Assembly: GCF_000819725.1 (NCBI RefSeq)
Contig: NZ_CDDH01000062.1
Span: 124,001 to 188,000 of the forward strand
Direction of reading: 5' to 3'
Source: Aeromonas australiensis
GTDB taxonomy: Bacteria; Pseudomonadota; Gammaproteobacteria; Enterobacterales; Aeromonadaceae
DNA length: 64,000 bases
Positions 56,292 through 64,000 of the stretch are shown piece after piece (the first letter of the stretch is position 1; each line of letters begins with the position of its first letter). A program made the translations under genes and the position numbers. The notes beneath the pieces were generated by a model, which was given only the letters and a program-made list of their open reading frames with translations, was not told the DNA's origin and ran no database searches.

Positions 56292-58205
56292 ATGGCTCTT
56301 TTAACATTGCACGGCGCCTCTCTGTCGTTCAGTGATTTCCCGCTGCTCGACAATGCCGAATTGACCATCGAGCGGGGCGAGCGCCTCTGTCTGGTTGGCC
56401 GCAACGGGGCGGGCAAGTCCACCCTGATGAAGGTCATTGCCAGCGAATTGCCGCTGGACGACGGTCGTCTGGTGCTACAACAAGATTTGAAAGTGACCCG
56501 CCTTGAGCAGGACCCGCCTGCTTCCAGCGAGCTGACGGTGTTTGACTATGCCGCAGAAGGGCTGGCGGGGGTGGGGGAGCTGCTCAAGCAGTATCATCAC
56601 ATCTCCATGGAGCTGGCGAGCGATCCGTCAGATGCCAATATTCGCAAGATGAGCGAGCTGCAAGAGCAGCTCGACTACCAGAACGGCTGGCAGTTCGAGA
56701 CTCGTATCACTCAGGTGCTGACCCTGTTGGGGCTGGATCCCGACGTGACCCTCGACAGCCTCTCCGGTGGCTGGCTACGTAAAGTGGCGCTGGCCCGTGC
56801 GCTGGCCTGTGACCCCGACCTGCTACTGCTGGACGAACCGACCAACCACCTCGATATCGAAGCCATCAACTGGCTGGAAGAGTTCCTCAAGGACTTTCGC
56901 GGCGCCATCGTCTTTATCTCTCACGACCGGGAGTTCATCCACAAGCTGGCGACCCGGATCATCGATCTCGATCGCGGAGTGATCACCTCCTGGCCCGGTA
57001 ACTATGACGAGTACCTGCAGGGGAAAGAGGAGTGGCTGCGGGTCGAGGAGCTGAAAAATGCCGAGTTTGACCGCAAGCTGGCCCAGGAAGAGGTATGGGT
57101 ACGCCAGGGGATCAAGGCCCGCCGTACCCGTAACGAAGGGCGAGTACGTGCTCTCAAGGCGATGCGGATGGAGCGGACCCAACGCCGAGAGCTGCAGGGT
57201 AAGGCCAAATTGCAACTGGATGAGGCAGGTCGCTCCGGCAAGTTGGTATTTGAAGCCGAAGGGTTGGGGCTCGATTTTGCCGATCGTACCCTGTTCCAGG
57301 GGCTGGATCTGCAGGTGCTGCGCGGTGACAAGATTGCGCTGGTCGGCCCCAATGGCTGTGGCAAGTCGACCCTGATCAAGCTGCTGCTTGGCCAGCTTGA
57401 GGCGACTCGTGGCTCGGTCCGTCAGGGCACCAATCTGGAAGTGGCCTATTTCGATCAGTACCGCGAACAACTCGATCCCGAGCAGACCGTGGTGGACAAC
57501 GTCGGGGAGGGCAAGCAGGAGGTGATGGTGCGTGGTCGCTCCCGTCATATCCTCGGTTATCTGCAGGACTTCTTGTTTGAGCCCAAGCGGGCCCGTACAC
57601 CGGTCAAAGCCCTCTCTGGTGGTGAGAAGAACCGTCTGCTGCTGGCCAAGCTGTTCCTCAAACCCAGCAACCTGCTGATCCTCGATGAACCGACCAACGA
57701 TCTGGACGTAGAAACCCTGGAGCTGCTGGAAGAGCTGCTGGCCGACTACCCCGGTACCCTGCTGCTGGTCAGTCACGATCGTCGCTTCATCGACAATACA
57801 GTGACCGGTTGCTGGCTGTTTGAAGGGGATGGGCGGATCAGTGATTACGTGGGGGGCTACGCCGACATGATGGCGACCCGCGAACAACAGAGTGCCCAGC
57901 AGCAGGCCAAGAGCGCAACGGGCAAGGCGCCCGAGCCGGTCGTCTCCACCGCGCCAGAAGCGCCGAAGAAGAGCAAGAAGCTCTCCTACAAACTGCAGCT
58001 TGAGCTGGAAGGGTTGCCTGCTCGTCTTGAGCAGCTGGAAGCCGAGCTGGATGCGCTGCAAAGCGAGATCAACCAGCCTGGGTTCTTCTCGCTGCCGGCA
58101 GATAAAACCCAGCCGAAACTGGATGCGCTCAACGCCGCTGAAGCCGCGCTGGAGCAGGCGTTTGCTCGTTGGGAAGAGCTGGAAGGACTCAAAAATCAGG
58201 AGTAA
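56292..58205 (+). CDS. uup: ABC-F ATPase Uup
   Basis: A 637-residue soluble protein with two ABC domains. Walker A motifs are GRNGAGKST (36-44) and GPNGCGKST (~352), signatures LSGGWLRKVALARAL and LSGGEKNRLLLAKLF, and Walker B LLLLDEPTNHLD and LLILDEPTNDLD. A linker (~250-300) and a C-terminal coiled coil (~540-637) complete the Uup layout. Uup is linked to ribosome function and suppression of precise transposon excision. It follows rlmKL as in E. coli. Confidence 0.95.
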   Translation: MALLTLHGASLSFSDFPLLDNAELTIERGERLCLVGRNGAGKSTLMKVIASELPLDDGRLVLQQDLKVTRLEQDPPASSELTVFDYAAEGLAGVGELLKQYHHISMELASDPSDANIRKMSELQEQLDYQNGWQFETRITQVLTLLGLDPDVTLDSLSGGWLRKVALARALACDPDLLLLDEPTNHLDIEAINWLEEFLKDFRGAIVFISHDREFIHKLATRIIDLDRGVITSWPGNYDEYLQGKEEWLRVEELKNAEFDRKLAQEEVWVRQGIKARRTRNEGRVRALKAMRMERTQRRELQGKAKLQLDEAGRSGKLVFEAEGLGLDFADRTLFQGLDLQVLRGDKIALVGPNGCGKSTLIKLLLGQLEATRGSVRQGTNLEVAYFDQYREQLDPEQTVVDNVGEGKQEVMVRGRSRHILGYLQDFLFEPKRARTPVKALSGGEKNRLLLAKLFLKPSNLLILDEPTNDLDVETLELLEELLADYPGTLLLVSHDRRFIDNTVTGCWLFEGDGRISDYVGGYADMMATREQQSAQQQAKSATGKAPEPVVSTAPEAPKKSKKLSYKLQLELEGLPARLEQLEAELDALQSEINQPGFFSLPADKTQPKLDALNAAEAALEQAFARWEELEGLKNQE

Positions 58206-58306
58206 GTTCCCTGTAATTAAAACTTAATCCAGTTCAGTGCCTTGTGTCACATAGCCCGGTTAGGGTGGAAATTTTTGTTTGACCCGGTGCGCTCGCAGGA
58301 GTAAAG

Positions 58307-58363
58307 ATGAAAGCGACCGATGAAAAATTGGTCGCTTTTTTTGTTCCACGAAGAGGGTCGTAG
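58307..58363 (+). CDS. 18-residue leader ORF upstream of rmf
   Basis: ATG 58307 has CAGGAG five bases upstream and encodes MKATDEKLVAFFVPRRGS, ending in TAG directly before the rmf ATG and in the same frame. It contains the whole terminator hairpin at 58310-58342. This could be a leader peptide that controls rmf, or simply chance within the uup terminator. Confidence 0.35.
   Translation: MKATDEKLVAFFVPRRGS
58310..58342 (+). terminator. Terminator or attenuator before rmf
   Basis: A 12-bp stem AAAGCGACCGAT/ATTGGTCGCTTT (one G-T pair) with a GAAAA loop and seven T. It lies 105 bases after the uup stop and 22 bases before the rmf ATG. Confidence 0.85.
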
Positions 58364-58543
58364 ATGATGAAGAGACAGAAGCGGGACCGTCTGGAAAGAG
58401 CGCGTGCTCGTGGTTATCAGGCTGGCGTGGTTGGCAAACAGAAAGAAGCATGTCCGTATCAATGTCTGGATGCCCGAGGGCACTGGCTTGGTGGTTGGCG
58501 AGAAGCCATGGAAGGGCGGGGCTCAGGCCTCTTCATGAAGTAA
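58364..58543 (+). CDS. rmf: Ribosome modulation factor RMF
   Basis: A 59-residue basic protein: MMKRQKRDRLERARARGYQA, CPYQCLDARGHWLGGWREAM, nearly identical in its first half to E. coli RMF (55). It dimerises 70S ribosomes into inactive 100S particles in stationary phase. GAGGG lies six bases before ATG 58364; ATG 58367 is equally possible. Expression is classically growth-rate and ppGpp dependent. Confidence 0.95.
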   Translation: MMKRQKRDRLERARARGYQAGVVGKQKEACPYQCLDARGHWLGGWREAMEGRGSGLFMK

Positions 58544-58571
58544 GTTACTTCATCACACTCATTACAAAAGG

Positions 58572-58594
58572 AAAGGGGCCGTTGTGGCCCCTTT
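58572..58594. terminator. Hairpin between rmf and fabA
   Basis: Stem AAAGGGGCC/GGCCCCTTT with a GTTGT loop. T runs are modest on both strands, so it may serve both converging genes with moderate strength. Confidence 0.65.
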
Positions 58595-58627
58595 GCGTTA
58601 ATGCTGTGTTACCACTCATCAGAGAGA

Positions 58628-59188
58628 TCAGAATGCGGTGGTATCTTGGAACAGGCCGACTTTCAGATCGGTGGCACTGTAGATAGGACGACCATCGACT
58701 TCGACCACCCCATCGGCAATGCCCATCACCAACTTGCGGTTGATAACTCGCTTGAAGGTGATCTTGTAGGTCACTTTCTTGGCCGTCGGCAGGATCTGGC
58801 CGGTGAATTTCACTTCACCGACACCCAGCGCACGGCCCTTGCCGGGACCGCCTTTCCAGCCAAGGAAAAAACCAACCAGTTGCCACATGGCGTCCAGACC
58901 GAGACAGCCAGGCATTACGGGATCACCCGGGAAGTGGCAATCGAAGAACCAGAGATCTGGCGTAATGTCGAGCTCTGCCAGGATCTCGCCCTTGCCGTGC
59001 TCACCGCCGTTGTCATTGATCTTGACGATGCGGTCCATCATCAACATGTTGGGGGCGGGCAGCTGACTGTTACCCTCGCCAAACAGTTCGCCACGGCTGC
59101 AAGCCAGCAGCTCTTCACGGCTAAAAGAGTTCTTGCCCTGTTCGCACAGGGAAAGGCGGGCTTCCATGGTGGTATTGTCTACGGTCAC
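58628..59188 (-). CDS. fabA: 3-Hydroxydecanoyl-ACP dehydratase/isomerase FabA
   Basis: A 186-residue enzyme that makes the cis double bond in unsaturated fatty acid synthesis. The active-site pair is His85 and Asp99, in [20 protein letters not shown] (E. coli H70/D84). It starts with GTG 59188, eight bases after AAGGA; an in-frame ATG at 59167 would shorten it by seven residues. A promoter with a FabR-like operator lies upstream. Confidence 0.95.
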   Translation of the reverse strand: MTVDNTTMEARLSLCEQGKNSFSREELLACSRGELFGEGNSQLPAPNMLMMDRIVKINDNGGEHGKGEILAELDITPDLWFFDCHFPGDPVMPGCLGLDAMWQLVGFFLGWKGGPGKGRALGVGEVKFTGQILPTAKKVTYKITFKRVINRKLVMGIADGVVEVDGRPIYSATDLKVGLFQDTTAF

Positions 59189-59222
59189 GCGGTATTTCCT
59201 TCAAATGGATCAAAGCGGAGCC

Positions 59223-59251
59223 AATTTAGCGTACACCTGTTCGCTAAACAA
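59223..59251 (-). promoter_or_regulatory. fabA: fabA promoter
   Basis: On the minus strand TTGTTT (59246-59251) and TAAATT (59223-59228) are separated by exactly 17 bases. The FabR-like palindrome fills the spacer. Confidence 0.6.
59228..59245. promoter_or_regulatory. FabR-like operator of fabA
   Basis: AGCGTACACCTGTTCGCT is an 18-bp palindrome (AGCGTACA-N2-TGTTCGCT) that matches the FabR site known from enteric fabA and fabB. It lies between the -35 and -10 boxes. Confidence 0.75.
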
Positions 59252-59265
59252 CTCCGATCACTTTG

Positions 59266-61245
59266 TTACTGTCTATTAAACAGGCGATCCAGTACAGAAC
59301 GGAACAGACCGACCTTTGCCGCGGTGCCATTGAGTTCATCCAGACGCTCCTGAATGCGGCCAAACAGGGTATCGGGCATATCGGGTTCACCGGCTACACA
59401 GCCGGTCAACAGCTCAATGGCCTCTTCCACATGGTCCACTGGGTGGATATGGAACTGGCCCGCGTCAACTGCTGCGATAACCTCATCCGACAGATTGAGC
59501 TGCTGGGCGTTGGTGCCGGGCAGCAAGACGCCCTGTTTGCCGCTCAGACCATGGATCTTGCACACCCGGAAGAAGCCTTCAATCTTCTCGTTGACGCCAC
59601 CCACCGCCTGCACATTGCCAAACTGATCGACCGCGCCGGTGACGGCGAAGTGTTGATAGATGGGCTGGCGGGCGAGGGCAGAGAGCAGGGCACACAAGCC
59701 GGTCAGAGAGGCGCTGTCACCATCAATCTCGTGATAAGACTGTTCAAACACCAGATTGGCCGACAAGGGGGAGGGGTTCTCTGCGCCAAATTTGTTGGAG
59801 AGATAACCATGGATAATCATCATCGCCTTGGCGTGGATATGACCAGCCAGCTCGGCTTTACGCTCGATATCCGCTACATCGCCATCACCAAGATGAACAG
59901 TGGCGGTCAGGCGTACCGGTTCACCAAAATCATACGGATGACCGGATACCTGGATAACTGACAGGCCGTTGATCTGGCCAATCTCCTCACCATCGGTTTG
60001 CAACAGGATCTGGCCATCGATAACCCCCTGATCGGATTGCTCAACCAGATAGTTGAGACGATAATCCTGCTCCTCCAGTGCGCCACGAATATGCTCATCG
60101 GTGACCTCTGCCGCCTCCAGCTCACGAGCCAGACTGTCAGCCATCCGCATGATGGCGGCCAACTGCACCTCGGAGAGTGACAGCCACTCCTGGTGATCAC
60201 AGAGACGACTGGCGTGACGGCACAGGGCGGTGAGGGCTGCCGGGGTGAAATCCAGCAAGTTCCAGCGCTGACGAACCCAGGCCAGATACTGCAGAAATTC
60301 CTGCAAATCCTCTTCAATATTCACTTCTGACACCAGATCGGCACGCAGGAAGATGCGCTCGGACATATCCCGATCCAGCATCTGGAACTCGGCCACATCC
60401 AGTCGATCACCTACCAGGATCAGCTTGAGTTTGATGGGGGTTGCTTCGGGGGCAAAGAAGGGGGTCAGGGTTTTCCCTTCCTGATAGGCGTTCCAGTCAA
60501 GCTCGCCTTTTTGCATGGCATTTTTCAGCTTGAACCAGAGGTGGGGCTGATCCAGCAGTTCATCGAGCTGTAAAATCAGGTAGCCGCCATTGGCTTGGCG
60601 TAGCAGGCCTGGCTCCAAAAGGTGCTGATTTGCATACACCGAGCCTTGCTCGGTTTGATAGTTGATGGAGCCGAACAGGGTGTCCCAGTTCAGATCGCGC
60701 CCATACACAACGGGGGCTTCCTGATCTTCATGATGGATCAGCAAATTGATCAGCACCGGATGCTGGAACTCCAGACCCAGTGCAACATGGGCGGCCAGGT
60801 CAGAGAGGAAATCATCGATCTTCGGGTCATTGTTCTGCTTGCGCATGATGCGGGTCACGACACGCTCGGCATCGAGATGGTGGCTCAACAGCTTGAGCAG
60901 CTCGCCAACCATTTCGCAGAACTCAACGCCAGTACCGGGTTGCAGCCGTAACCAGATAGGCTTGAACGGATTGTTGAGGTTCTCGGTATAGCAGAGATCG
61001 AACAGGTCGCCATCCTTGCCGTTGGAGTCTGCAATCAGGGTACGACAGACAGCTTCGTAATCGGCACCGGGAAAACCGTTAAGCAGCATAACCGGGCAGT
61101 CACCATCAAAACTGGCCAGACGCTTGATACCGGAAATGGCTCTGGGCTGCAGCGCCGCAAAGGGGATGGGCTCAAGCTCACTGAGCTTGGGGAACTGTTC
61201 AATCGCAAAAGCGGGTTTTAATTGTTCTGATGTTAATTCAGCCAC
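59266..61245 (-). CDS. lonH: Lon-family protease LonH (YcbZ)
   Basis: A 659-residue protein with an N-terminal AAA-like region lacking an obvious Walker A, and a C-terminal Lon protease domain. The catalytic serine is in EIDGDSASLTGLCALLSAL and the lysine in AVGGVNEKIEGFF. LNGFPGADYEAVCRTLIAD is a family hallmark. It starts with GTG 61245 (MAELTSEQLKP); no strong ribosome site was seen. It lies upstream of fabA, as ycbZ does in E. coli. Confidence 0.9.
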   Translation of the reverse strand: MAELTSEQLKPAFAIEQFPKLSELEPIPFAALQPRAISGIKRLASFDGDCPVMLLNGFPGADYEAVCRTLIADSNGKDGDLFDLCYTENLNNPFKPIWLRLQPGTGVEFCEMVGELLKLLSHHLDAERVVTRIMRKQNNDPKIDDFLSDLAAHVALGLEFQHPVLINLLIHHEDQEAPVVYGRDLNWDTLFGSINYQTEQGSVYANQHLLEPGLLRQANGGYLILQLDELLDQPHLWFKLKNAMQKGELDWNAYQEGKTLTPFFAPEATPIKLKLILVGDRLDVAEFQMLDRDMSERIFLRADLVSEVNIEEDLQEFLQYLAWVRQRWNLLDFTPAALTALCRHASRLCDHQEWLSLSEVQLAAIMRMADSLARELEAAEVTDEHIRGALEEQDYRLNYLVEQSDQGVIDGQILLQTDGEEIGQINGLSVIQVSGHPYDFGEPVRLTATVHLGDGDVADIERKAELAGHIHAKAMMIIHGYLSNKFGAENPSPLSANLVFEQSYHEIDGDSASLTGLCALLSALARQPIYQHFAVTGAVDQFGNVQAVGGVNEKIEGFFRVCKIHGLSGKQGVLLPGTNAQQLNLSDEVIAAVDAGQFHIHPVDHVEEAIELLTGCVAGEPDMPDTLFGRIQERLDELNGTAAKVGLFRSVLDRLFNRQ

Positions 61246-61332
61246 TTAAGACATCCGGTCGAAGATAGGATCAATTGTTGCCATTATACACAGTTCAATA
61301 AGTGGTAACAGGAAACAAGATACGCCATTTAA

Positions 61333-61348
61333 CATAATATGCATTATG
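61333..61348. repeat. AT-rich dyad upstream of lonH
   Basis: CATAAT-ATGC-ATTATG: 6-bp arms around a 4-bp centre, 88 bases before the lonH start and just past the end of the island gene at 61374. It may be an operator; no known motif was recognised. Confidence 0.35.
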
Positions 61349-61373
61349 CGCAGTCATGCGTGAGGGGTATCAA

Positions 61374-62021
61374 TCAAGACGGATGAATCACACATCGACC
61401 GTCAGCCATTGCTATCGTCATAGCTACTGTGCCGTCACGCTTTGCATCAACGAACCATATTTGCGTTGAGGCTGGTTCTTCAATGTGGATAACTGCAAAG
61501 TGCAGATCCAGCAACTCGTATACGGCATCGATTGCTGCAGGCAAGTCATTGCACAACTGATGAAGCTGCGGATCCTTGCCCCAAGGGTTTATCGTGTGCA
61601 GATATTTACCGAGCCGGGCGTAGAAGTTTTCAAAGCGTTTTCTCGTCATATACCCAGTTGTTTTGCGACCAAAATGCAAGCTTCCATCTGGCTGACGAAT
61701 TGCTGGGACAACTGGTATTGGATAAAAATCAGGGTTGATCGCAGCTAACGAGGTCATGATCTTTTGGGCATGGTAGTGATCGCCAATTTTCTTTTCTTTA
61801 TGTCTATGAAGGTCTTCATAACGCTTTTCACTGGGCGCAATTGAAGAAAAAGCAATGGCCTCCATTGCTTTTCGCATCTGCAAAATCGCACTGTCAACCT
61901 GAACTCTATCTTGAAAATTATTGCTATTTTTCATTAGCTTATCAGCGGAACCTAGACGATAGAGCGCTTCAGTCATCATCTCACGATAGATAATGTCGGG
62001 CTGTCTTTTAGCTTTTGCCAT
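61374..62021 (-). CDS. Unknown accessory protein, 215 residues
   Basis: No family is recognised with certainty. The N-terminal half is helical (DSAILQMRKAMEAIAFSSIA, then DHYHAQKIMTSLAAINPDFY), somewhat like HEPN-type or immunity-related proteins; the C-terminal ~60 residues look beta-rich. It is AT-richer than the core genes. It lies 70 bases after the trypco2-like gene on the same strand and may share its transcript. AAGGT precedes the ATG. Confidence 0.7.
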   Translation of the reverse strand: MAKAKRQPDIIYREMMTEALYRLGSADKLMKNSNNFQDRVQVDSAILQMRKAMEAIAFSSIAPSEKRYEDLHRHKEKKIGDHYHAQKIMTSLAAINPDFYPIPVVPAIRQPDGSLHFGRKTTGYMTRKRFENFYARLGKYLHTINPWGKDPQLHQLCNDLPAAIDAVYELLDLHFAVIHIEEPASTQIWFVDAKRDGTVAMTIAMADGRCVIHPS

Positions 62022-62091
62022 GTCACGTTACCTTGTCGTTTTTACAGATGCCGATAACCGTGTTTATCGGCATCTAATGAGAAAAGCTCCA

Positions 62092-62469
62092 TTACCAACC
62101 GGTTACAGTCCTTGGGATCTGTAAAGCAGCACCTTGCTCTTCTCGGACACTTGAATCCTTTGGTAGCTCTACGGCAACAGTGAACTTTACCCTGCTAGTT
62201 TGCTGATATACGTCGTTCCCTTGGGTCTTTCCACCAAGGCTCAAAACGTTGATCACTGACAGCCTAGCCCCTGCTTCTGATTGCTGACTCTCAGTTACAA
62301 CAAGCGCAACATCAAAATCTATATTGGTAAGACGTGGAGATCTTGATGATGATGCAATGTGATCATGAGGGTTCACTCGCCCTCCCAGGCTGGCAACATC
62401 ATCAGACGCATTGGATACGCCTCTGGCTATTTGTTGAATAGCCGATTGAACAAATTCCTCTAGCTGCAT
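62092..62469 (-). CDS. Trypco2-like domain protein
   Basis: A 125-residue protein. LEEFVQSAIQQIARGVSNAS, then NIDFDVALVVTESQQSE, ARLSVINVLSLGGK and TSRVKFTVAVELP fit the trypco2 (trypsin-co-occurring domain 2) family as I remember it: a short helix followed by a beta domain. Such proteins occur in NTPase- and peptidase-containing conflict systems, but no such effector is visible here. GAGGT lies before ATG 62469. Confidence 0.6.
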   Translation of the reverse strand: MQLEEFVQSAIQQIARGVSNASDDVASLGGRVNPHDHIASSSRSPRLTNIDFDVALVVTESQQSEAGARLSVINVLSLGGKTQGNDVYQQTSRVKFTVAVELPKDSSVREEQGAALQIPRTVTGW

Positions 62470-63078
62470 CACGATACCTCGAGTCAGATTCTCTATTGAG
62501 CGGCATGCTCCATACGGATATTGTGGCTATTGCTTGCAAACCAAGCCTTTACTGACAAAAACCTTCTTGTGAGAGATAACCCCCCTCCCCTGTGGCTGGT
62601 GTGAGCATGGCTGTCTGGGAATTCCCCCCGTATTACTACCCGGAGGGCTTGAACAGCTGTCGCCCTGATAGATTTACTGGCATGTGATATGGCTGGGGTG
62701 ATCGTTGTTCACCACAGAATAATGACGATTGCCCGCAGGGATTTCGCTATGAGAGTCCCCTCCCCTGTGACCAGTGTATTAAGGCAATCACAAGGAGCAA
62801 GGGGCTGGAATATTGGTGACAAATCAATGGAATTGAACAAGGCCCCTATCTGGCGATAAAGGCCTTGTGGTACGCGAATCAATTAAATCAGGCGGCCCAA
62901 CCGGCGCTTTCATTTTGGCATGGGGTGCTGGTCAGGCACTGGTTCCTGACTACTCCATGGTTCCTTGAACCGATTGCCATCCCGGATCAGTAAAAATAAC
63001 CGCACCTGCTTGGATGAGACATTAATGACTCAAGGATTGTTCTAAAGATGAACAGTAAAGTTCAGGGTAATGTCTCAC
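62470..63078. other. Non-coding region between the integrase and island genes
   Basis: No convincing gene. It holds a direct repeat CCCCTCCCCTGTG (62582-62594 and 62757-62769), a nested hairpin ACAAGGCC/GGCCTTGT with an inner TATC/GATA (62837-62868), and an inverted repeat TGAGACATTA/TAATGTCTCA (63015-63024 with 63068-63077) at the 3' edge of the integrase gene. Confidence 0.6.
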
Positions 63079-64000
63079 TTATCGTGAATCTTTAGGAATG
63101 TCATCTCTCACTTCGTTACTTAATCTGTCCAGCGGCTTTTGCTGGGCGCTCTCATGTCGTTCACTGTTGCTGGTGTGCAGGTATTTCGAAGTGGTGTCGA
63201 TGCTGTCATGTCCTGCATCGGCTTGTACGTGGGAGAGCGGCCGCCCGTGCAGGTTGATGTCATGGGTAATCCCGGTGTGGCGGATCGCATGGGGAGAGAG
63301 TTGCCGCATTTCGGCCGCATCCTGGGCAAATCCATCCTGTTCAGCCAATTCAGCCCCCTTGCCGATGATCACCATGATCAAATCCCGTAGCTGGCGAATT
63401 CCCAGGTTGGCGTTTAGCTCACCCTGCTCGCGGCCGTGGGCTGCCGCTTTATGGCGAACGAACAGCGGTGTCTGTTCATCCGGTGTCGGCAAGGGAGAGA
63501 GACCGAGGAAACGGCGGTAGCGTTCGAGTGCCGCCAACAGCGCTTGGGATACCGCCACGGTACGCCGTTTACCCCCTTTGCTTTGCGGAATAAAGTAGCC
63601 CCAGACGCCGGTTTTGCGATCCCGCCTGAACTGCCCCATCACAGGTGTAAAGCCCGGCCTGGCAGCAACCTCCGAGATCCGCAGATAGCACGCATACATC
63701 AAAATGGTGAGAAAACGGCTGCGCTCGTGTTGCTGCGGATTTTCGTTAGCCAAGGTATCGGCGGCTTGCATCACATATGACCACTGCAACTCGCTGAAGG
63801 CCTGGACCTGCTCATCGGCCTCCTGCTGTTGTGGTCGTTTGACCCGTTGCAGTAGCAGGGCGGGATTCCTGTCCATGTACTCCTCCTGGATCAGGAACTG
63901 GAAGAAGGCCGACAAGATAGCGAGCTTGGTCTTCATCGCCTGCTCGCTCAGGCGATATGGCAAGGTTCGGCCCAGCTCCCGTTTGCCCAGAAACGGACGC
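63079..64000 (-). CDS. Tyrosine recombinase/phage integrase (5' end outside window)
   Basis: The frame is open through base 64000, so the start is missing. Catalytic residues are visible: arginine in CYLRISEVA, lysine in QSKGGKRRTVAVS, HAIRHTG (HxxR), GHDSIDTT and the tyrosine in SKYLHTSN. The N-terminal part (SAFFQFLIQEEYMDRNPALL) is the core-binding domain. It would catalyse site-specific recombination and suggests that the adjoining genes are part of an integrated element. Confidence 0.92.
   Translation of the reverse strand, partial: RPFLGKRELGRTLPYRLSEQAMKTKLAILSAFFQFLIQEEYMDRNPALLLQRVKRPQQQEADEQVQAFSELQWSYVMQAADTLANENPQQHERSRFLTILMYACYLRISEVAARPGFTPVMGQFRRDRKTGVWGYFIPQSKGGKRRTVAVSQALLAALERYRRFLGLSPLPTPDEQTPLFVRHKAAAHGREQGELNANLGIRQLRDLIMVIIGKGAELAEQDGFAQDAAEMRQLSPHAIRHTGITHDINLHGRPLSHVQADAGHDSIDTTSKYLHTSNSERHESAQQKPLDRLSNEVRDDIPKDSR

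Noticed and set aside
56823-58061. Minus-strand ORF of 412 codons opposite uup
   Set aside because: Antisense shadow; uup has both ABC domains intact.

Overview
The window reads as a chromosomal segment of a gamma-proteobacterium of the order Aeromonadales, most likely Aeromonas. Coding sequence is GC-rich and almost every gene has a close gamma-proteobacterial counterpart. Gene neighbourhoods match enteric and vibrio order: pabB-nudL, msrC-proQ-prc, pyrD-zapC, rlmKL-uup-rmf-fabA-lonH, and fnr-uspE-ttcA beside a cbb3 oxidase cluster. The species call is inference from gene content; there is no rRNA gene in the window. I saw no tRNA, rRNA, CRISPR array or insertion sequence.

Layout. 1-8.8 kb: a RecQ-family helicase cut by the window edge, the serine/threonine symporter sstT with a possibly structured leader, a HAAAP-family serine permease, pabB-nudL and a class I fumarase. 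8.8-19 kb: a phosphonate locus with a GntR regulator (phnR), a 2-aminoethylphosphonate (AEP) ABC transporter (phnS2, phnT2, phnU2) and four enzymes. PhnW, the PbfA lyase and an FAD oxidoreductase would each feed phosphonoacetaldehyde to PhnX. Copies of a 12-bp palindrome, TGGTATATACCA, lie in front of all four transcription units and mark a likely PhnR regulon. The FAD oxidoreductase carries an apparent one-base frameshift. 19-29.6 kb: a PhnA-family protein, a methyltransferase, a secreted GH19 chitinase, potABCD, a YciC-like membrane protein, a probable DUF2987 protein and ttcA. 29.6-39.2 kb: uspE, fnr with a perfect FNR box, a TauE/SafE-like protein, ccoS-ccoI-fixH and ccoPQON. 39.2-53 kb: a membrane-anchored unknown, msrC, proQ, prc, pepN, a DUF2835 protein, the giant NAD-glutamate dehydrogenase, pyrD and zapC. 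53-61 kb: zinc-independent ribosomal proteins L31B/L36B behind a Zur-like box, rlmKL, a glutaredoxin-like gene, uup, rmf, fabA with a FabR-like operator, and the Lon-family protease lonH. 61.3-64 kb: the edge of an accessory region holding an unknown protein, a trypco2-like protein, about 600 bp of non-coding DNA and a tyrosine recombinase that runs off the window.

Most of the window is ordinary core genome. The parts most worth a second look are the three-entry phosphonate locus and its operators, a 26-codon copy of the CcoI N-terminus between fixH and ccoI, a short leader ORF that contains a complete terminator hairpin in front of rmf, the possibly structured sstT leader, a displaced cysteine-rich tail after the chitinase gene, and the trypco2/integrase island edge.
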